Shown piece after piece: positions 59,114-64,000 of a stretch of 64,000 nt of DNA (positions are counted from its first letter, which is position 1; each line of letters starts with the position of its first letter). The DNA comes from Deefgea tanakiae (GTDB lineage Bacteria > Pseudomonadota > Gammaproteobacteria > Burkholderiales > Chitinibacteraceae), in the NCBI RefSeq assembly GCF_019665765.1, contig NZ_CP081150.1, positions 1,550,001-1,614,000 on the forward strand, given 5' to 3'. A program made the position numbers and the translations under genes. The notes under the pieces were generated by a model. That model saw only the letters and a program-made list of their open reading frames with translations, did no database searches and was not told the origin of the DNA.

Positions 59114-59167
59114 AATTTCTGTAACACTAGACAAGGATGATGGCGCACTTTCTAGGAGAGTTAATTC

Positions 59168-61432
59168 ATGGATCGCCGCCAATTTATTCGCCTTGCCGGT
59201 TTTATGACCGCCAGCGTAGCCAGCCCATTATTGATTACTGCTTGTGGTGGTAGTTCAGATAGCCCAATCGGCACACCAAGCACGAGCCCAACGCCAAGCC
59301 CAACGCCGCTGAAGTACCAGTTTCCACAAGGCATCGCATCAGGCGACCCACGTGCCGACAGTATTGTTTTATGGACTCGCGTTTTACCTAGCAATGCCGA
59401 TCCAATTGTGAGCCAAGGCAAAGCAATGGATAGCCAAATTCAATTGATGGTTTTTGAAGGCATTCCACCGGGTGTGGGTAGCACCGATCAATTGACAGGC
59501 AAATTGGTAGCCAACGTCATACTTGCTGCGTCGAGCGAGTGGGATCATAGCGTACGTCATAAATTGACTGGCTTGCAGAGCAATACCCACTACGGGTATC
59601 AGTTTATCGTGAACGGCAGTCGCTCAATGATTGGTCGCTTTAAAACAGCGCCGGCTGCTACGGCGGATGTTTCGCAACTTAAGTTTGCATTTTTATCGTG
59701 CCAAGATTGGAGCATCAATCACTGGGGTGGTTTTAGCCAACTCGCTAAAGAAGACCTCGATTTCATCGTTCATTTAGGCGATTACATTTACGAAACAATC
59801 GGTGAAGGATTTCAATCTGGCCAAGTCGAAGCCAGCCATACCGCGCTCAAGCTACCTGATGGCCCGTTTAAAAATGGGAAATCTGGCGCTCGCTACGCCA
59901 ATTCTTTGGCCGACTACCGATCACTCTACAAGCAATACCGTAGCGACCCGCGCTTGCAACAAGTCCACGCACGCTTTGCGATGATTGCGGTTTGGGATGA
60001 TCATGAGTTTTCGGACGATTGCTGGGGCGACGCCACGACCTATGACAATGGCAGCTATGATCCAAGCAAAGGTGGCGATAATAAGCACGAAACTGAGCGC
60101 CGCCGCTCCGCCAATCAAGCATGGTATGAGTTCATGCCGGCCGATATTCGCTTTGACAATAAAGCGACTGGCTTTCAAACCATCCAACTTTACCGTGACT
60201 TCCAATTTGGTAAGTTGATGCATTTGGTAATGACCGATCAACGACTCTATCGCGCTGATCACATCTTGCCGGAGGCTGCAATCGGTAGCGCGAATGGAAG
60301 CCGTTACTTGGCGCCGAGCAATATTCTTGCAGCCGCCGAAGCGCAAAAAATGGCCATCGGCAAAGCACAAGGAGATGAACTGGCGTTGGTATCCATTCTG
60401 GGAAAAACTCAGCGTGAATGGTGGAAAAAAACCCTGCAAAATTCGCCTGCGCAATGGAAAGTCTGGGGCAATGAAGTGTCTTTACTCAAAATGCGCTTGG
60501 ATGCCAGAAAACTCGCTGGCGTACCGACCGCGTTACAGCAAGACTTTGTGCTCAATGCCGATCAATGGGATGGCTACAACGCCGAGCGCAGCGACTTACT
60601 TAACTTCATTCGCCAAAACAAAATCAATAATGTTGTCGCCATTACGGGCGATATTCACAGTTTCTATGCAGGTGTTGCGCACGCCGATTACAACGCGACG
60701 CCCCCCAATACGCCAGCGTTAATCGATTTGGTCACAGCAGGTATGAGTAGTGATTCCTTCTATCAATACTTTGCCGAAGCAGTACGCGACCCATCACTGG
60801 CTAGTGCGCAAGCTTTGATCTTTAGCAGTGAAGTGGGCGCTGAACAAATTGCGATTCAAATGCTCAGTGTCGGGGTTGCAATGCAAGCGAATGTGCCTGA
60901 TCCAAGCAATAGCTCCCAAGTGCAAGCGGCAGTGACTGGGGCGATTCAAGCCAATTTAGTGCCAGCGGCGGCATTTAAAGCGACGGCAGGATTAAGCAAA
61001 ACAGAAATCAATACATTCAACGATTTACTGGGTGGGGAATTGGGTAAAACGATTGCGACGATGATTGCCACACTAGCAATAACCAAAAAATCCGTGGCTG
61101 CGCAAACACTCTATGGCTTTGTCGCACAAAAAATCGCAGCTCAAATCGGTGGCGGAGTGAGTGCAGCACAAATTCCGGCTAGCCAAGTGACGCCATTTTT
61201 GAATCCATTCGCCAATTCAAGCACCGGCGTTGCACCCGTCAACAATCCATGGATTAAATATGCAGATACCGATGCCCAAGGTTATGCGGTGGTGACACTC
61301 ACCCCGACTGATTTACAATGTACTTTCCGCAAAATCAATCCGCTGAACCAAGGTCAAACACCAAGTACCATCATTGGGAAAGAAACCAAACTCACGGTGC
61401 AGGCAGGCGTTGTGGATGTAAAAATCAGCTAA
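59168..61432 (+). CDS. Tat-exported PhoD-like phosphatase/phosphodiesterase lipoprotein
   Basis: A 754-residue alkaline phosphatase D family protein. DRRQFIRLAGF is a twin-arginine signal and ITAC26 a lipobox, so the mature protein should be a Tat-exported lipoprotein; a Thr/Pro/Ser linker follows. The PhoD N-terminal domain (FPQGIASGDPRADSIVLWTRV) and metallophosphatase core (FAFLSCQDW, VHLGDYIYE, VWDDHEFSDDCWG, ITGDIHSFYAG) are complete. Residues about 555-690 form an Ala/Gln-rich helical insertion (QVQAAVTGAIQANLVPAAAF) not expected in PhoD, before a final beta segment. GGAG lies 7 bases before the ATG. Confidence 0.88.
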   Translation: MDRRQFIRLAGFMTASVASPLLITACGGSSDSPIGTPSTSPTPSPTPLKYQFPQGIASGDPRADSIVLWTRVLPSNADPIVSQGKAMDSQIQLMVFEGIPPGVGSTDQLTGKLVANVILAASSEWDHSVRHKLTGLQSNTHYGYQFIVNGSRSMIGRFKTAPAATADVSQLKFAFLSCQDWSINHWGGFSQLAKEDLDFIVHLGDYIYETIGEGFQSGQVEASHTALKLPDGPFKNGKSGARYANSLADYRSLYKQYRSDPRLQQVHARFAMIAVWDDHEFSDDCWGDATTYDNGSYDPSKGGDNKHETERRRSANQAWYEFMPADIRFDNKATGFQTIQLYRDFQFGKLMHLVMTDQRLYRADHILPEAAIGSANGSRYLAPSNILAAAEAQKMAIGKAQGDELALVSILGKTQREWWKKTLQNSPAQWKVWGNEVSLLKMRLDARKLAGVPTALQQDFVLNADQWDGYNAERSDLLNFIRQNKINNVVAITGDIHSFYAGVAHADYNATPPNTPALIDLVTAGMSSDSFYQYFAEAVRDPSLASAQALIFSSEVGAEQIAIQMLSVGVAMQANVPDPSNSSQVQAAVTGAIQANLVPAAAFKATAGLSKTEINTFNDLLGGELGKTIATMIATLAITKKSVAAQTLYGFVAQKIAAQIGGGVSAAQIPASQVTPFLNPFANSSTGVAPVNNPWIKYADTDAQGYAVVTLTPTDLQCTFRKINPLNQGQTPSTIIGKETKLTVQAGVVDVKIS

Positions 61433-61457
61433 GAAAGTCGCTTTGATTTATAAAATA

Positions 61458-61485
61458 AAAAACCAGAGTTCGCACTCTGGTTTTT
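61458..61485 (+). terminator. intrinsic terminator after the PhoD-like gene (bidirectional)
   Basis: AAAAACCAGAGT (61458-61469) pairs with ACTCTGGTTTTT (61474-61485), loop TCGC, then TT. Also serves convergent murI. Confidence 0.9.
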
Positions 61486-61503
61486 TTGCTTTGCAAATGC
61501 TAA

Positions 61504-62310
61504 TCAAAGTTGAGTTAATTCTATTTTTCCCAAACTACGCCCCAAAAAGCGCTCGCCTATCGTTTGGAACTTCACCGGCAAATCGGTAACTACAAAACGA
61601 TATCCAGGAATCGTATGCGCTGGATTAGCCAAGCCACGCGATTGCAAAATTTCGGCGGTTTGATCGGCGATCGACAGCGCAGAATCGACCAACTGCATGC
61701 GGTCTCCACAAATATCCATCAAGAGCGGCTTAATCAACGGGTAATGCGTGCAGCCCAGCACCAACGTATCAATCGACTCAACGAATACAGGCTTGAGATA
61801 TTCCTGCGCGGTGAGGCGGGTCACGGCGTGATCAAGCCAACCCTCTTCCACCAACGGCACAAAGAGCGGACAAGCTTGTGAGTACACCCGAAACGCGGGG
61901 TTCAGTTGATGAATTGCGCGGGCATAGGCATTGGAATTAATCGTCGTTGGCGTGCCGATCACGCCAATACCGCCGGTTTTGGTATGCGCAACGGCGTTTT
62001 TCGCGCCAGCTTCAATGACATCGAGCACTGGTACAGTTGCCGTGGCGCGTACTTTATCCGCCGCCACCGCGGCCATCGTATTACAGGCAATAATCAGCAT
62101 TTTGACTTCTTGCTGCTGCAAAAAATTGGCGATTTGCTGTGTGTAGTGCTCAATCGTCGCAACCGACTTCACCCCATAAGGCACACGTGCGGTGTCGCCA
62201 AAATAGATGATATTTTCAAATGGCAATCGATCCATCAAGGCCCGTACGACGGTCAGGCCACCGACGCCAGAATCAAAAACACCAATGGGATGCGACGGTA
62301 AAGAAGTCAT
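61504..62310 (-). CDS. murI: glutamate racemase MurI
   Basis: A 268-residue cofactor-independent racemase that makes D-glutamate for peptidoglycan. IGVFDSGVGGLTVVRAL, the first catalytic cysteine in IIACNTMAAVA (C76) and the second in LVLGCTHYPLIKP (C187) are present, with EAGAKNAV between. Follows the SulP gene on the same strand by 92 bases. Confidence 0.96.
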   Translation of the reverse strand: MTSLPSHPIGVFDSGVGGLTVVRALMDRLPFENIIYFGDTARVPYGVKSVATIEHYTQQIANFLQQQEVKMLIIACNTMAAVAADKVRATATVPVLDVIEAGAKNAVAHTKTGGIGVIGTPTTINSNAYARAIHQLNPAFRVYSQACPLFVPLVEEGWLDHAVTRLTAQEYLKPVFVESIDTLVLGCTHYPLIKPLLMDICGDRMQLVDSALSIADQTAEILQSRGLANPAHTIPGYRFVVTDLPVKFQTIGERFLGRSLGKIELTQL

Positions 62311-62402
62311 AATCTACACAGCCTAAAAAACACAAATTGCAATGGCGGGATTCTACCCTGATGAGTTACAGAAAACACTGAGCAATGCTAAAAAGCTCGC
62401 AA

Positions 62403-64000
62403 TCAAGCGCTACACAGTACATCTGCGCGACCGACTGCAGTGGCTAAATCAGGGCAATAATTTTCCCTTCCCAAAGTCACCAGTAGACCCGCACGCTCCA
62501 TTTTTGCCATCACGGTGGCGTTGGCTTCACAAATTAAAACTTTTACACCACGCGCTCGCAACTCGCCAATGGCCTCATCCAGCGCCTGCAATCCGGTCAT
62601 ATCAACAAAAGGAACACGCAACAATCGAATCACCAAGACTCTGGGATCGGTGTGCGTCTCAGCCAATACCCGCTCAAAATTCTCTACCGCGCCAAAGAAA
62701 AAGGGCCCTTCAATGGCATACACCAACACACCCTCAGGCAATTTCATCAAACCTTGCTGAATCAATTCCACACCGATTTGGCGCTCATCTTGCGGTAAGA
62801 CTTCCACCGACATCGACATCCGACGCAAGAAATGCAGCGTTGCCAAAATCACACCGATATTGACTGCAACGACCAAATCGGCAAAAACAGTCAACACAAA
62901 AGTAATCAATAAAATGGCGACATCTGCACGCGGCGCATGTGTGAGCATATGGATAAAATGCTTCACTTCGCTCATATTCCACGCCACCACAAACAAAATC
63001 GCCGCCAATGCAGCGAGCGGAATCGACGCGGCCAGCGGGGCAAGAAACAAAATAATCAGCAGTAAAGTAATCGCATGAAAAATTCCCGCCAACGGGCTCG
63101 TACCGCCATTGCGAATATTGGTCGCAGTGCGCGCAATCGCACCCGTCGCAGCAAAGCCGCCAAATAGGGGCGTAATGATATTGGCGATTCCTTGCCCGAC
63201 TAACTCTTGATTGGAATCATGCCGCGTGCCAGCCATCCCATCGGCGACGACAGCCGAGAGCAATGATTCAATCGCCCCCAGCATCGCAATCGTGAATGCG
63301 GGGCCGATTAAACTGATGAGCTGGCTGGCGGTAAATTGTGGCACGGCAAATTCCGGCAAACCTTGCGGAATTCCACCAAACGCCGAGCCTATCGTCGCCA
63401 CACCGTCAAAATGAAATAGCGCTTGCAAGCTTGTTGCGACGACCATCGCCACTAAGGGTCCAGGAATTTTTCTTAGATACGGTAATTTTGGCGTCAACAG
63501 CACTAGTAGCAAACTTAAAACGCCCAAAATACTCGTCGCCCAATGCAGCTCGGGCAACACTTGCAAGGTATGCCAAAACTTTTCGTGAAAATGCTCGCCC
63601 ACCACTTTTGGTAGGCCAAAAAACGAGCCCCACTGACCAATCCAGATAATCACGCCAATCCCTGCGGTAAAACCCACAATCACTGGCGCAGGGATGAATT
63701 TGATCACGCCTCCAAGTTTAGCGAGGCCAAGCAACAGTAAAATCACACCCGCCATCATCGTGGCAATTTGCAAACCGACCACGCCATATTGCGCGGTAAT
63801 TCCCGACAAAATAACGATAAACGCGCCCGTTGGCCCCGCAATTTGCAGCCGGCTACCGCCAAAAACCGAAACCAAAAAACCAGCAATAATCGCGGTATAA
63901 ATGCCCTGCTCTGGCTTCACACCTGAAGCAATCGCAAACGCCATCCCTAAAGGCAAAGCCACCACACCCACAATCAGCCCTGCGACCATATTGGGAAGCC
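62403..64000 (-). CDS. SulP-family transporter with STAS domain (5' end outside window)
   Basis: The last 532 or so codons of a SulP protein; the frame continues past the right edge, so the start is not visible and the internal ATG at 63989 is not the true one. VAGLIVGVVALPLGMAFAIASGVKPEQGIYTAIIAGFLVSVFGGSRLQIAGPTGAFI is the canonical first segment; the STAS domain lies near the C-terminus (VLVIRLLRVPFVDMTGLQALDEAIGELRARGVKVLICEAN). The ALPLGMAFAI form is closer to the BicA/DauA-like group than to the other two SulP proteins in this window. Substrate unknown. Confidence 0.9.
   Translation of the reverse strand, partial: LPNMVAGLIVGVVALPLGMAFAIASGVKPEQGIYTAIIAGFLVSVFGGSRLQIAGPTGAFIVILSGITAQYGVVGLQIATMMAGVILLLLGLAKLGGVIKFIPAPVIVGFTAGIGVIIWIGQWGSFFGLPKVVGEHFHEKFWHTLQVLPELHWATSILGVLSLLLVLLTPKLPYLRKIPGPLVAMVVATSLQALFHFDGVATIGSAFGGIPQGLPEFAVPQFTASQLISLIGPAFTIAMLGAIESLLSAVVADGMAGTRHDSNQELVGQGIANIITPLFGGFAATGAIARTATNIRNGGTSPLAGIFHAITLLLIILFLAPLAASIPLAALAAILFVVAWNMSEVKHFIHMLTHAPRADVAILLITFVLTVFADLVVAVNIGVILATLHFLRRMSMSVEVLPQDERQIGVELIQQGLMKLPEGVLVYAIEGPFFFGAVENFERVLAETHTDPRVLVIRLLRVPFVDMTGLQALDEAIGELRARGVKVLICEANATVMAKMERAGLLVTLGRENYCPDLATAVGRADVLCSA

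Overview
The window reads as chromosomal DNA of a motile, polyhydroxyalkanoate-storing Gram-negative betaproteobacterium. Base composition looks like roughly 45-50 % GC by eye. The order smc-zipA-ligA, class I PHA synthase with thiolase, RdgC, Tex and a betaproteobacterial flagellar late-gene block fit the Neisseriales, perhaps the Chitinibacteraceae (Deefgea or Chitinibacter-like). That placement is inference from gene content; no rRNA is present. I saw no tRNA, rRNA, CRISPR array or intact insertion sequence.

Layout. 0-5.5 kb: tail of a histidine kinase, rlmM, mscL, then on the minus strand fadH and an MFS transporter. 5.5-12.3 kb: minus-strand flagellar block fliC-flaG-fliD-fliS-fliT-DUF2802-fliK-like-flhB-like, with a clear sigma-28 promoter before fliC; the MFS gene is translationally coupled to its end. 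12.4-21.5 kb: a GT41 (SPINDLY/OGT-type) protein glycosyltransferase gene faces a nine-gene minus-strand operon that makes and decorates a CDP-activated 6-deoxy sugar (rfbF, rfbG, 3,5-epimerase, acetyltransferase, SDR reductase, two TylF-type methyltransferases, a CmcI-type protein and a PhyH dioxygenase). Next to fliC this is most simply a flagellin glycosylation island. 21.6-22.8 kb: galU, whose reading frame continues upstream into a Cro-like helix-turn-helix domain preceded by paired palindromes.

22.9-35.6 kb: a long minus-strand run of housekeeping and envelope genes (ligA, zipA, smc, apbC/mrp, a SulP transporter, a PlpD-like patatin). 35.6-42.2 kb: GDPD, tex, an orphan ParA, an unrecognised outer-membrane protein and a DedA protein. 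42.2-46.9 kb: a scar region, phaA, phaC and a PBP7-type endopeptidase. 46.9-51.4 kb: a BigR-controlled sulfide/persulfide locus, with persulfide dioxygenase, TrxC and a YgaP-like membrane protein on one side and BigR, two YeeE/YedE half-transporters and a SulP transporter on the other. 51.5-58.4 kb: a chemoreceptor, an fbpABC iron importer behind a Fur-like box, and rdgC. 58.4-64 kb: an IS1182-type transposase relic, a Tat-exported PhoD-like lipoprotein phosphatase, murI and a third SulP transporter that runs off the window.

Regulatory signals repeated across the window: a perfect 14-bp palindrome containing AAACGATCGTTT before both fadH and the phoD-like gene; 6-4-6 palindromes in pairs before zipA and before the HTH-galU frame; three copies of a two-hairpin terminator-like repeat; and a shared AGGGGTAT-type ribosome-binding leader on flagellar genes.
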